Assembly (NCBI GenBank): GCA_949289045.1
Contig: CASEMN010000007.1
Coordinates: 40,842-104,841 of the forward strand
DNA from: an uncultured Oscillospiraceae bacterium
Lineage (GTDB): Bacteria; Bacillota; Clostridia; Oscillospirales; Acutalibacteraceae
DNA: 64,000 nt
Direction of reading: 5' to 3'
How positions within the stretch are numbered: the first letter of the stretch is position 1; the number at the start of each line of letters is the position of its first letter. A model generated the notes under the pieces. That model had not been told where the DNA came from and searched no databases. It saw only the letters and a list, made by a program, of their open reading frames with translations. Below are positions 52,063-61,330 of this stretch, piece after piece. The translations under genes were made by a program, and so were the position numbers.

Positions 52063-53031
52063 TCAGCGGAACATCTGCCGGTACTCCTTGGGGGTCATTC
52101 CGTAAAGTGCACAAAACTGCTTATAAAATCCGGACGGATTAAGATATCCCACCTCTAAAGAGATATTCTCAACGGATAAAGACGTAGTTTCAAGCATTTT
52201 CTTTGCGGATTCTATGCGGTAACGGCTCAGAAGCTCCGAAAAGTTATTCCCTGTTTTTTCCTTTATTATTCTGCCTGCGTATCCGCTGCTGTATCCCAAA
52301 GATTCGGCAAAATCCGAAAGGCTTGCGGTTTTGAGATTCATTGAAAAATATCTGTGCAATAGTTCAATGGTTTCTGCATCTGTTGTTTCTCTTGTACGGC
52401 AAAGTTCAGTAAGCAAAAGAGCAAGATAACTTTTACAGGCACTGTACCAGAATTCACGCTTATAGAGGGATTCCTCCATAATTTTCGCTGTAAAATACTC
52501 CGCCTGCTCCGTAACTGAGTCAAAAATCCTCATTTTTTCGCTGCACTGTGACGGGATAATATCAGAAAATGACTCAAAAATCTCCCCAGGGATAACTATT
52601 TTGAGAATGACATCATCTTTTCCGCTGGGCATAAGGCTATGAACAAGCTCCGGATAAACAACGCACGCCTGTTTTTCCTTTAAAACACATTCTGCGTTCT
52701 GAGAGTCAATGTGCTGGATGCACTTACCTCTATGAACATAGATGAGCTCATAAAAATTATGGCTGTGAAAATAAGGTTTTTGAGTGGAAGTATGCTTTTT
52801 AATATAAAACTTATCGCTTTTCCGTATGGGGATAACAGGCCAACGGGATGGGAATTCACTCATTGTAAAGAAGTCGACGGCGTGTGCGGAATTTGAACTG
52901 AGCAATTCCAAAAGCTCCTGTGCGTTCTGAAATTCATTCATCATACGGGCGATGATATCTTCTTCGCAGAAAATATATTTTTCATCCTCCTTTTCATGGA
53001 GTCTGAGTATTTTTTCAAATTCCTTGCCCAT
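52063..53031 (-). CDS. AraC-family transcriptional regulator
   Basis: 322 aa. The N-terminal sensor domain carries YFHSHNFYELIYVHRGKCIQ (cupin), and the C-terminal HTH pair has ASLSDFAESLGYSSGYAGRI, ENISLEVGYLNPSGFYKQFC and YGMTPKEYRQ. It is next to the alpha-galactosidase genes and is the likely activator of that locus. AAAGGAG SD precedes the ATG. Confidence 0.92.
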   Translation of the reverse strand: MGKEFEKILRLHEKEDEKYIFCEEDIIARMMNEFQNAQELLELLSSNSAHAVDFFTMSEFPSRWPVIPIRKSDKFYIKKHTSTQKPYFHSHNFYELIYVHRGKCIQHIDSQNAECVLKEKQACVVYPELVHSLMPSGKDDVILKIVIPGEIFESFSDIIPSQCSEKMRIFDSVTEQAEYFTAKIMEESLYKREFWYSACKSYLALLLTELCRTRETTDAETIELLHRYFSMNLKTASLSDFAESLGYSSGYAGRIIKEKTGNNFSELLSRYRIESAKKMLETTSLSVENISLEVGYLNPSGFYKQFCALYGMTPKEYRQMFR

Positions 53032-53136
53032 TTTTTCTGCTCCTTTATGAGTGAATTTGACGGTGATTGCAGGTGGATTTATTTGTTTTCTGCTGTCGGA
53101 CGAGGTGGAAATCAGGAATATAGATTTAACCTACCC

Positions 53137-53199
53137 GCAGGCACTTATACTCTGGTGCGACGTATCTTGGTGTACGTCTTATGTGCAGACTCAGCCTTC
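53137..53199 (+). repeat. 64-bp palindrome-tailed repeat, diverged unit
   Basis: Begins GCAGGCACTTATACTC and is most like the third unit at 27439 and the inverted unit at 60048 (shared TGGTGCG and GTATCTT). The tail GCAGACTCAGCCTTC has lost part of its palindrome. Together with the terminator at 53218 it fills most of the 347-bp gap between the AraC gene and the GH4 gene. Confidence 0.75.
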
Positions 53200-53217
53200 T
53201 GTCCGCCTGCAATTAAA

Positions 53218-53265
53218 CAAAATGCCTGCGGATGGGATTCAACTCATACGCAGGCATAAAATTTT
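53218..53265 (-). terminator. Terminator downstream of the GH4 gene
   Basis: ATGCCTGCG and CGCAGGCAT form a 9-bp stem around an 18-nt loop with A/T-rich runs on both sides. Confidence 0.7.
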
Positions 53266-53378
53266 ATTTATGCTAAAAAGAATTTGCAGAGCTGAAAGCG
53301 GACGTATTTACGCTTTGCTTACATTCAGCATTCACAAAAAAATATGTACTATATTTTCTTAACTCTTCAGAGTCAGCT

Positions 53379-54698
53379 TTATTTATAATCCGGTAAATAT
53401 CCGTCTTTATGGTGCTTCTCATATAGCTCTTTGCACATTTTTTTGATTGCAGAAAGCGACAAAACCGCACCTGTATGTGGGTCCATTGCAACCGCTCTGT
53501 AAACATCCTCAAGCTTTCTTGTCTGTGAAGCTTTAATTGCAAGAAGCTGAGGAATAATGTTTGTTATATTTACTGCAGCACACTGCTCCGGAAGCGGAGG
53601 GCACTTCTGAGGAGTCAGACCATTGGCATCAGCTACAATGGGAACTTCTACACACGCATCCTCGGGAAGATTAGGAATAATTTTATCGGTATTAAGCACG
53701 CTTCCGTTAAATACAAACGGTTTCCCGGTATGAAGAGCTTCAATGATTCTTGAACCATACTCGTCGCTTCGCTTGTGCTCGAGGAAATTTCCGTTAAGTA
53801 AATTTTCCTTTTGTTTTTTCCAGTTTCTTATCTGATTTCGGCATCGTCTCGGATATTCATTAAGAGGGATTCTGTATTTTATAATAAGAAACGGATTAAA
53901 TTTCTTAATAAACCAAGGCGTATATTCGCTGTTATGCTCAGACGACTCGGTCACATAGTATCCGAATGTGCGCATAATTTCAAAGCGTACGGCATCAAGC
54001 TTCGCCGATAATCCCCTATTGGGAGCAAAGGCCTTTTCCTTAATTTCCGGATATAAATCTCTACCGTTTTCATCTTCAATTTTAAGCAGCCAAGCTTGAT
54101 GATTAATACCATAAATATCCCATTTCGTTTTCTCGGGATCCACATCAATCTGCAGCTTTTTGAGTAAATCTGGAACGCATGCCTGTACGCTGTGGCAAAG
54201 TCCAACAGTTTTTACATTGGTATATTTCTGCATGTATCCTGTAAGCATTGCCATCGGGTTTGTATAATTGAGAAAATATGCGTTGGGACATACCTCTTCA
54301 ATATCCCTTGCAAAATCCTCCAAAACCGGTATTGTTCTAAGAGCCCTCATAATGCCCCCGACTCCGAGGGTATCGCCGATTGTCTGGAACAGACCGTACT
54401 TCATAGGAATTACAAAATCCGTAACAGTGCAGGGCTTATAACCGCCAACTTGTATAGCGTTGATAATATAATCGGAGTCTTTAAGAGCCTCTCTTCTGTC
54501 AAGACTTTTTGTAACGGTCGCTTTTCCGTGGTATTCTTTATTCAAAGCGACAATTACATTATAGGACTCGTCAAGACGCTGGGCGTCAATATCATGAAGA
54601 GCTATTTCAAACTCACCCAAAGATTCAGTCAATATACAGTCGCCCAATATGTTTTTTACAAAGACCGTACTTCCTGCACCCAAGAAACAAATTTTCAT
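53379..54698 (-). CDS. melA: GH4 alpha-galactosidase (MelA-type)
   Basis: 439 aa NAD- and Mn-dependent glycosidase. Rossmann start MKICFLGAGSTVFVKNILGD, then LNYTNPMAMLTGYMQ and the metal-binding GLCHSVQACVPDLL and YGINHQAWLL. The CHSV motif favours alpha-galactosidase over 6-phospho-glucosidases (which have CN). It splits melibiose and raffinose-type sugars in the cytosol. GGAGGGG precedes the ATG. It stands apart from the GH2/GH36 pair by a 416-bp gap with repeats. Confidence 0.9.
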   Translation of the reverse strand: MKICFLGAGSTVFVKNILGDCILTESLGEFEIALHDIDAQRLDESYNVIVALNKEYHGKATVTKSLDRREALKDSDYIINAIQVGGYKPCTVTDFVIPMKYGLFQTIGDTLGVGGIMRALRTIPVLEDFARDIEEVCPNAYFLNYTNPMAMLTGYMQKYTNVKTVGLCHSVQACVPDLLKKLQIDVDPEKTKWDIYGINHQAWLLKIEDENGRDLYPEIKEKAFAPNRGLSAKLDAVRFEIMRTFGYYVTESSEHNSEYTPWFIKKFNPFLIIKYRIPLNEYPRRCRNQIRNWKKQKENLLNGNFLEHKRSDEYGSRIIEALHTGKPFVFNGSVLNTDKIIPNLPEDACVEVPIVADANGLTPQKCPPLPEQCAAVNITNIIPQLLAIKASQTRKLEDVYRAVAMDPHTGAVLSLSAIKKMCKELYEKHHKDGYLPDYK

Positions 54699-54990
54699 TT
54701 TTACCCCTCCGAATCTTTAAAAGTTATCGTGTTCAGATATTAAGATTTTGAAAGCTTTGGAATTCTGCTAAGGTGAATAAGCTTGTTTTTCTTCTTAGCA
54801 ATGCAAACCATATACATCCAAACATGAAGAACCTCTGCCGCAAAATATTTTTGAAAATTCTTCATTTTTTAAGTTTTATTATTGCTGAAAGTCCGTTTAT
54901 GAAATGCGTACAGGCTAAACTCGTATAGATTCAACCTGTACGCAAATATTTATACTGACTGTTTGCCGCCGCTTGATGCAGTTTAAAACC
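54699..54990. other. Gap between GH4 and GH2 genes with decayed repeat sequence
   Basis: No supported gene. It has a 9-bp perfect inverted repeat GCGTACAGG/CCTGTACGC (54906-54943) and, from about 54940, a decayed copy of the 64-bp repeat before the two good units at 54995. A 41-codon minus-strand frame (54740-54865) has no SD and is not called. Confidence 0.5.
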
Positions 54991-54994
54991 ACTC

Positions 54995-55123
54995 GCAGGC
55001 ACTTATAGTTGTTACTCGCCGCCACTTCGTGTGCGACTTGGGTGCAGCGTCACGCTGCCGCAGGCACTTATATTTTCTCATTTCTGTCAGTCTGTGTGCG
55101 AATTATGTGCAGATTTAATCTGC
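54995..55123 (+). repeat. Two units of the 64-bp palindrome-tailed repeat
   Basis: Units at 54995-55058 and 55060-55123. Tails are GCAGCGTCACGCTGC (55044-55058) and GCAGATTTAATCTGC (55109-55123): both differ from the common tail yet remain perfect palindromes. The centre TTA of the second (55115-55117) is the TAA stop of the minus-strand GH2 gene. Confidence 0.9.
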
Positions 55124-57484
55124 CTTTTCGGCTATGAAATCAACTCTGATATCGTCAAAGCCTGGTGACTTGATTGTGACAACGCCTTTGCCTGTCTGTC
55201 CCTTTGTCTTTACCCAAAAAGCGATATCGCCGCCGATAAGTGAAAGCTGTTTTGGTCCTATTACTTCAACTGCTCCTCTGACGGAAAGAGTTATTGCATT
55301 GTTCGCAAAGGCAAGACGGTTGCCGTTCTGGTCAACTGCAGTAATCTGTACCCTTGCGACATCGTAGGTTTCTGCTTCACGAAGAGTAAGCTTATCTGCA
55401 TCAACTTTCAGCTTTTCCTTTGTAACGGCTGTCTTGATAACAGTCTTTACAAGCATTCCGTCCTTGTATCCCTCAAAGCGGTAGGAAACCTGCTCGTCGC
55501 CCCAGTCGCCTACATACTTTTCGATTATATTCATAAGTCTGCCAATACCGATTCCGCCGGCAACCATTCCCGCTCCTGCAAGGAGATAATAAGGAACAGG
55601 TATATTGGTTCCCTTTTTGCATCCCTCAATGAGAGCAGGCTTTATGAGCTTAACAGCAGCCTTATTGAGCTTTTCATCCTTTTCGAGAACATCTCCGATG
55701 AAGTCATCGGCAAAAATGGGCGGATGAGGAAGATTCGGGAAACGCTTGTGGTTTGGATAAGCTGTGCTTACATATGCTCCGTTTTTATAGAGCTTTACAT
55801 AATCGCAGTTTGTGAAAATATAAATCTGGCCTTTCTGGCTTGCGGGATGCTCACCGATATCCATTGAAGAGGATACCTCCATTACTGTGTGGTCATCCTG
55901 CTGTGAAGCGTAAACGGAAGCCGCAAGCTTCGGAACACGGAACATATCCGTTACGCCATGATAGCAGATTCTGTCGCCGCTGCCGAAGTCCTTATGGGTA
56001 TTGTAGTCAGCCATGCACCATCCGATTGCGCCGGAGGTTCTGCCGCTGCCATATGCCTTATTTAGAACTCTTGCATGACGAAGAGCATGCTCTACTCGTA
56101 CATCCTCTTTATCAAAGCTCTTTGTGGGATACATATGGCCGTTGTGCTCCGTTACAAGATAGGGAGCTGAGAAGCCCGCCACAATTTCAGGAGGCAGAAG
56201 CACTACTTTTCCGCCGCTGTGGATAAAGTCGTTATATGTATATACGTCCTCAAGAAGGTGGCTTCTGGGGAAGTTTCTTACGCCGCCGGTCTGACGGGTA
56301 TCATCAAGGGAATGTGCAAGAGCATTTGTCTGAGTGTAAAGCTCGTCGCAGTCCTGACCCTCATTGACTCTTACGCCCCAGAGAATTACGCTGGGATGAT
56401 TTCTGTCACGGATAATCATGCGCTTAATATTATCAAGACAGTTTTCACGCCACTCACCTTCGCCTGTAAACTGCCAGCTGGGCATTTCGGTGAAAACCAG
56501 AAGTCCGATTTCATCGCAGCGGTTGAGGAAGTGAATGGAATCGGGATAATGTGAGGTCCTTACAAGATTGCAGCCGAGTTTAAACTTAAGCAGATCGGCA
56601 TCGCTTTCCTGTGCGGATTTGGGCATTGCATAACCTACATAAGGGTAACTCTGATGACGGTTAAGTCCTCTTATCTTGATTTTCTTTCCGTTAAGATAGA
56701 AGCCGTCTTTGCGGAACTCAGCCTCACGGAATCCGAAACGAACCTCGGTTTCATCCTCTCCGCCGCTAAGTACGATTTTCAATGTGTAAAGCTTCGGGTT
56801 ATCTATATCCCATGGAGTAGCGTTTTCTGCACGCCACTTTACTTTTATAACTTTACCCTCAAAGGCGAATTTCTTTGTCTTAACAGTTTCCTCGCCATCC
56901 ATGAGGAAAAGCTCCATGGTGCCCTTTGTGCTCTCGGAAAAAGTGATATCCGCATCTATGAGCTTATTGGGCATATCGGCGTACTTTGTGCGTACAAATA
57001 CATTTTCAATGTAAGTTTCGCTTACCTCTTCCAGCCAGACCTCTCTGTAAATTCCGCCGTAGCAAAGGTAGTCCACCACTCTTCCGAAAGGCGGAATTTC
57101 GGGACGCTCTGTTGAATCGAGCTCAACAGTAATGAGGTTCTCGCCCTTTACGGCAGTATCGGTAATATCAAAGGTAAAGGGTGTATATCCGCCTTTATGC
57201 TCTCCGATAAACTTTCCGTTAAGATAAACCTTTGAATAGTTTGCGGCTCCCTCGAAATGAAGCAGATACTTTTTGCCCTCTTTAGGTTCAAGGTTAAATG
57301 TCTTCTTGTAGCAGCTTACAAACTGATAATCCCTTTCATCAAAATAGTTAAAGGGAAGCTCCTTGTTTGTGTGGGGAATCTGCACAGTTTCAAAGGACGA
57401 ATAATCATAGTCCAGTTTTAAATATTCCTCCTTAAAATCCGGGGAATACTTCCAGTCAAAGTTAAGATGCCATACAGTTCGCAT
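55115..57484 (-). CDS. GH2 beta-galactosidase-type glycoside hydrolase
   Basis: 789 aa. N-terminal jelly-roll (KYLLHFEGAANYSKVYLNGK), Ig-like domain, TIM barrel with KIRGLNRHQSYPYVGYAMPK and LVRTSHYPDS, acid/base Glu in LWGVRVNEGQD and likely nucleophile Glu in LVTEHNGHMYP. A C-terminal beta domain follows. Cytosolic, no signal. It may act on beta-galactosides, though the exact sugar is open. The start overlaps the GH36 stop (TAATG). The last codons lie in a repeat palindrome. Confidence 0.9.
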   Translation of the reverse strand: MRTVWHLNFDWKYSPDFKEEYLKLDYDYSSFETVQIPHTNKELPFNYFDERDYQFVSCYKKTFNLEPKEGKKYLLHFEGAANYSKVYLNGKFIGEHKGGYTPFTFDITDTAVKGENLITVELDSTERPEIPPFGRVVDYLCYGGIYREVWLEEVSETYIENVFVRTKYADMPNKLIDADITFSESTKGTMELFLMDGEETVKTKKFAFEGKVIKVKWRAENATPWDIDNPKLYTLKIVLSGGEDETEVRFGFREAEFRKDGFYLNGKKIKIRGLNRHQSYPYVGYAMPKSAQESDADLLKFKLGCNLVRTSHYPDSIHFLNRCDEIGLLVFTEMPSWQFTGEGEWRENCLDNIKRMIIRDRNHPSVILWGVRVNEGQDCDELYTQTNALAHSLDDTRQTGGVRNFPRSHLLEDVYTYNDFIHSGGKVVLLPPEIVAGFSAPYLVTEHNGHMYPTKSFDKEDVRVEHALRHARVLNKAYGSGRTSGAIGWCMADYNTHKDFGSGDRICYHGVTDMFRVPKLAASVYASQQDDHTVMEVSSSMDIGEHPASQKGQIYIFTNCDYVKLYKNGAYVSTAYPNHKRFPNLPHPPIFADDFIGDVLEKDEKLNKAAVKLIKPALIEGCKKGTNIPVPYYLLAGAGMVAGGIGIGRLMNIIEKYVGDWGDEQVSYRFEGYKDGMLVKTVIKTAVTKEKLKVDADKLTLREAETYDVARVQITAVDQNGNRLAFANNAITLSVRGAVEVIGPKQLSLIGGDIAFWVKTKGQTGKGVVTIKSPGFDDIRVDFIAEKAD

Positions 57485-59835
57485 TATTTTGTTTCCTTCC
57501 TTTCCTTTACATAGTAAAGTCTTGAGTCGTTGTCAAGCATCAGTCTTGTTTCTCGGTTGAACCCGCTCAGAGCATAACACTGTTTGGGTCTGAAGCCGGC
57601 ATACATAAGCCCTGCACCGCTTACGGTGAACTCCTCTTTTTCTGTGGGCATACGGAATCGGTCAACAATAAAGTCGTAAACCTTGCCGTCCTCCAAATCG
57701 AAGGTGAAAAGAGGCGTTCCGTTAAGCACTTCGCCGAGAGCACGAAGATTGAAGCCCTGAACTCTCGCCTTTAAATCATAAATTGTATCCTCTTTAAGTG
57801 AGGCAAATTTAACTATATCCTGTCCCCCATTGGGCTGTATCCTGTTCTGGAAGAATCCCAGAATAGATTCACTCTTATCCTCTGAGGTTACCTGCCAGCT
57901 GAACTTGTTATCTTTAAAGCAGTCGCCTATTCTCGTAAATTCGCCGAACTGCAAAAGTCTGCGGTTTTCTTTATAGAAAGCAATCTGCTTTTTGGCAACG
58001 GCTTTTTCAAAAGGTGTGAGATGTGTGACATCCATTTCGTATCCTGTAAGACCGAATGCGGCTACATTGAAGCGGTGCTCAAAGGATGAAGGACGCATAC
58101 TTGCAAAGCTCGGTGAACAGGAAACGTGCATTGTCATTACGGACTGGGGATATCCGTAAGAAGTTCCGCTCTGAATATGGATACGGTCAAGGGCATCGGT
58201 ATTATCACTTGTCCAGCACTGGGGCATATAGCAGAACATACCTAAGTCAAATCTGTTGCCGCCGCTTGAGCAGGACTCGAAAAGAATATTGGGGAATCTG
58301 CCTGTCAATACATCGAGTATTTCATAAAGTCCCAAAATATAGCGGTGGAAATACTCGCCGTTATTAAAGTTCTCAGTAAGAGAAAAGACATCGGAGAAAT
58401 GACGGTTCATATCCCACTTGATATACTCGATATTTCCCATTTTGAAAACATCGGTCATTGAATCGATTACATAATCCCTTACATCACGGCGGGTAAGGTC
58501 AAGATAATACTGATTTCTTCCCTCACTGGGCTCGTATCTCGAAGTCTGCATTGCCCAATCGGGATGGGCTCTGAAAAGGTCGCTGTCACGGCTTATCATT
58601 TCCGGCTCAACCCACAATCCGAACATAAGACCCAGATCGTTTATCTTTTTGGAAAGTCCCTCTATGCCTGAAGGAAGCTTCTTCTTATTTACATACCAGT
58701 CGCCCAAAGAGCATTTATCGTTGTTTCTCTTGCCGAACCAGCCGTCATCAAGTACGAAGAGCTCCGCTCCGATTTCCTTTGCCGATTTCGCAATTGAAAC
58801 GATTTTCTTTTCATTAAAGAAGAAATAAGTTGCCTCCCAGTTGTTTACAAGCACCGGACGCTCCTTATACTTCCACGTTCCTCTTACAATGTTCTCCTTA
58901 ACGAAACGATGCATATTATGGCTCATGCCGTTAAGTCCCTCATAACTGTAAGTCATTACTGATTCGGGAGCATCAAAGCTGTCGCCGGGCTCTATTTCCC
59001 AGCGGAATTCAAAGGGATTTATACCGTTCTGAACTCTCAGGATTCCATGGGGAGAAACCTCTGCCTTTGCGATATGGTTGCCCGAATAGACAAGGTTAAA
59101 GCCGTAGCATTCTCCTGTTTCCTCAGTACAGGAATCCGTTTTGATAATGAAGAAAGGATTGTGTCTGTTGGAGCTGCTGCCCGTAATTGAGCCAACGGAA
59201 AATTCGCCCTGGCTGAGCTTTTTCTCATGCTTATAGCGTTCTCTTGCCCATGTTCCGTCAAAGGTTACCATTGTATACTCTGCTGGAGGCAGGTCTATCT
59301 GAGCGCTCATGATATTTGTAAGTGTAACTTTTTCCTTGCCTGAGTTTACAACTCTTACGCTTCTTGTTATTACATCGGCATCCTCAAAGACTGTATAGAA
59401 AAGGTTGAGGAAAACACCGATCGCTTTATCCTCCAGCACTACGGTCAAAGTCTGTGATTCACCGTAGGAAGAGGGAAGTCCATTAAGGGTAGGCTTTACG
59501 TTTGTAACATCCGCCTTAACAAATTTGAAATCAGTTGTAAAGCATCCGTCGGGAGTTGTCATTGAAATTGCAGGTGAACGGTAGTCGCCTTTGCCATAGG
59601 ATGAATACTCAAGGGCAATGTGATCAAGAGAGAAAACACCTGTCTCCTTTGAATAAAATGTGGAATTGCTGTATCCGGTTCCATGCTTATCGTATATAAA
59701 CGAGTAATCCCCACACTCAGGAATCTTTCTTCCATAATAAAGAGACTCAAGCTGTCCTGACTCCAGCACGCGCAGAAGATAGCTTGTCCTTTTTGTTGAA
59801 AGATGGAACACATTGTTTTCTGTAACTTTAATCAT
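57484..59835 (-). CDS. GH36 alpha-galactosidase
   Basis: 783 aa from the ATG at 59835, which has GGAGG 6 nt upstream (an ATG 33 nt earlier lacks one). The N-terminal beta-supersandwich precedes a TIM barrel with FVLDDGWFGKRNNDKCSLGD, WVEPEMI, nucleophile Asp in YIKWDMNRHFSD and acid/base Asp in CWTSDNTDALDR; CSSGGNRFD is also typical. It hydrolyses terminal alpha-galactose of raffinose, stachyose or galactomannan oligomers in the cytosol. It is first in an operon with GH2. No transporter gene is in the window. Confidence 0.94.
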   Translation of the reverse strand: MIKVTENNVFHLSTKRTSYLLRVLESGQLESLYYGRKIPECGDYSFIYDKHGTGYSNSTFYSKETGVFSLDHIALEYSSYGKGDYRSPAISMTTPDGCFTTDFKFVKADVTNVKPTLNGLPSSYGESQTLTVVLEDKAIGVFLNLFYTVFEDADVITRSVRVVNSGKEKVTLTNIMSAQIDLPPAEYTMVTFDGTWARERYKHEKKLSQGEFSVGSITGSSSNRHNPFFIIKTDSCTEETGECYGFNLVYSGNHIAKAEVSPHGILRVQNGINPFEFRWEIEPGDSFDAPESVMTYSYEGLNGMSHNMHRFVKENIVRGTWKYKERPVLVNNWEATYFFFNEKKIVSIAKSAKEIGAELFVLDDGWFGKRNNDKCSLGDWYVNKKKLPSGIEGLSKKINDLGLMFGLWVEPEMISRDSDLFRAHPDWAMQTSRYEPSEGRNQYYLDLTRRDVRDYVIDSMTDVFKMGNIEYIKWDMNRHFSDVFSLTENFNNGEYFHRYILGLYEILDVLTGRFPNILFESCSSGGNRFDLGMFCYMPQCWTSDNTDALDRIHIQSGTSYGYPQSVMTMHVSCSPSFASMRPSSFEHRFNVAAFGLTGYEMDVTHLTPFEKAVAKKQIAFYKENRRLLQFGEFTRIGDCFKDNKFSWQVTSEDKSESILGFFQNRIQPNGGQDIVKFASLKEDTIYDLKARVQGFNLRALGEVLNGTPLFTFDLEDGKVYDFIVDRFRMPTEKEEFTVSGAGLMYAGFRPKQCYALSGFNRETRLMLDNDSRLYYVKERKETK

Positions 59836-60047
59836 ATTGTCCTCCGGAATTTTTAAATTTATTTTCACGGTTATTGGTTTTTAAGTTAAAAAATTTATTC
59901 TCTTATGCAAAATTTACTAATGAGATTATAACATTTCGAGAAATCCTGTCAACAAATACGGCAATTATTGATTGTATATCTAAAGCAATAAATGATATAT
60001 CAAATTATGTTTTATCGGTTTTAAAATATTTCTTACATAGCAGGCTG

Positions 60048-60109
60048 GCGGACACGTCCGCTTTCAAGCCGCCCACTAAGATACAGCGCACCAAAATGTA
60101 AACGCCTGC
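60048..60109 (-). repeat. 64-bp palindrome-tailed repeat, inverted unit
   Basis: Read on the minus strand it begins GCAGGCGTTTACA, keeps TGGTGCG and GTATCTT, and ends in GCGGAC-GT-GTCCGC (60048-60061). It is the only unit found in this orientation. The rest of the 307-bp gap (59836-60142) is A/T-rich, with no gene seen. Confidence 0.7.
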
Positions 60110-60142
60110 GTCTTAGTTTAGAACGCTGAACGCTGTCCACTT

Positions 60143-61177
60143 TCAGACACTCAGTACATATTCAGAATAATCAGTTTTATACAGTTTTAAATATTCCCCG
60201 CTGAATATCTTTTCGCTCCAGTTTTTATTTTCAGCATACCATTTAACTGTTTTTTCAAAGGTCTCGTCAAAATCATCCAAAGCTTTCCACCCTATTTCCT
60301 TTTGCGCCTTTGTGCTGTCCATGGCATACCGCAAATCATGACCTTTTCTGTCCTCTACAAACTCTATGAGCGAATAGGGTTTTCCCAGTATATCAAGAAT
60401 CCTCTTTACAAGGGTAATGTTATCAATTTCACATCCACAGCCGATATTGTATATTTCACCCGATCTTCCTCTCTCAGCCACCGCTACAATTCCACGGCAA
60501 TGATCCTTGACGCTTATCCAGTCACGGACATTAATTCCCTTTCCGTACAGGGGGAGACTCTTATTTTTCATTGCTCTGTAAATCATCAAAGGTATAAGCT
60601 TTTCAGGATACTGATTCGGTCCGTAAGTGTTGGCTCCTCTCGAAACGGTTACGGGAATACCGTAGGTTTTACAGTAAGAAAGGGCAAGCAAATCCGCCGA
60701 CGCCTTTGAAGCCGAATACACCCCAGAAGGAGCCAAAATACTATTTTCACTAAACAGCTTTCCATGTGAATCAAGGGTAAGGTCGCCGTACACCTCGTCA
60801 GTTGAAATTTGATGAAACCGCTCAACCGGACATTCTCGGCAAGCCTCCAAAAGGTTCTGCACTCCCATAACATTGGTATTCATGAAGATTTCAGGATCCT
60901 TTATAGAACGGTCAACGTGACTTTCAGCGGCAAAATTTATAACTGTATCCGGATTTTCACGGCTGAAAATTTCAAATATTTCCCTCTTGTTTAAAATATC
61001 GGCTTTATAGAAAATCAAACGGGGATCTTTGATTTCACCTTTAAGATTATCAAAATTCCCCGCGTAGGTAAGCGAGTCGATACAGATTATGTTTACATCC
61101 GAGTGGCTTTGCAGAAGATGCTTCGTAAAATGGCTGCCTATGAATCCTGCCGCTCCTGTTACTACTACCCTTTTCAT
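60143..61177 (-). CDS. dTDP-glucose 4,6-dehydratase-like SDR (RmlB family)
   Basis: 344 aa from the ATG at 61177, which places VTGAAGFIGSHFTKHLL at the N-terminus. It has NFAAESHVDRSI, the ISTDEVYGDL catalytic triad segment, YSASKAS (YxxxK), and YGPNQYPEKLIPLMI as in RmlB. It probably converts an NDP-glucose to the 4-keto-6-deoxy sugar. SRGANTYG replaces the usual SRCSNNYG. It stands alone, not with rmlA/C/D, so the final sugar is uncertain. Confidence 0.88.
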   Translation of the reverse strand: MKRVVVTGAAGFIGSHFTKHLLQSHSDVNIICIDSLTYAGNFDNLKGEIKDPRLIFYKADILNKREIFEIFSRENPDTVINFAAESHVDRSIKDPEIFMNTNVMGVQNLLEACRECPVERFHQISTDEVYGDLTLDSHGKLFSENSILAPSGVYSASKASADLLALSYCKTYGIPVTVSRGANTYGPNQYPEKLIPLMIYRAMKNKSLPLYGKGINVRDWISVKDHCRGIVAVAERGRSGEIYNIGCGCEIDNITLVKRILDILGKPYSLIEFVEDRKGHDLRYAMDSTKAQKEIGWKALDDFDETFEKTVKWYAENKNWSEKIFSGEYLKLYKTDYSEYVLSV

Positions 61178-61330
61178 TTTCTGTTCAGCTCCAAAATTCA
61201 ATTTGCACCTAAATTTTATACTATCCGTCTATAATTAGCAAGCGTTCCCCCAGCGAACTAAGTTCTAATATGCTACAATGTATTTTTTACAGCATAATAT
61301 ATAATCTCTTCGATTTAAGCTTTATCCAGC

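Noticed and set aside
54740..54865. 41-codon minus-strand frame between GH4 and GH2
   Set aside because: No SD, no known family, in decayed repeat-rich DNA; basic tail alone is not enough.
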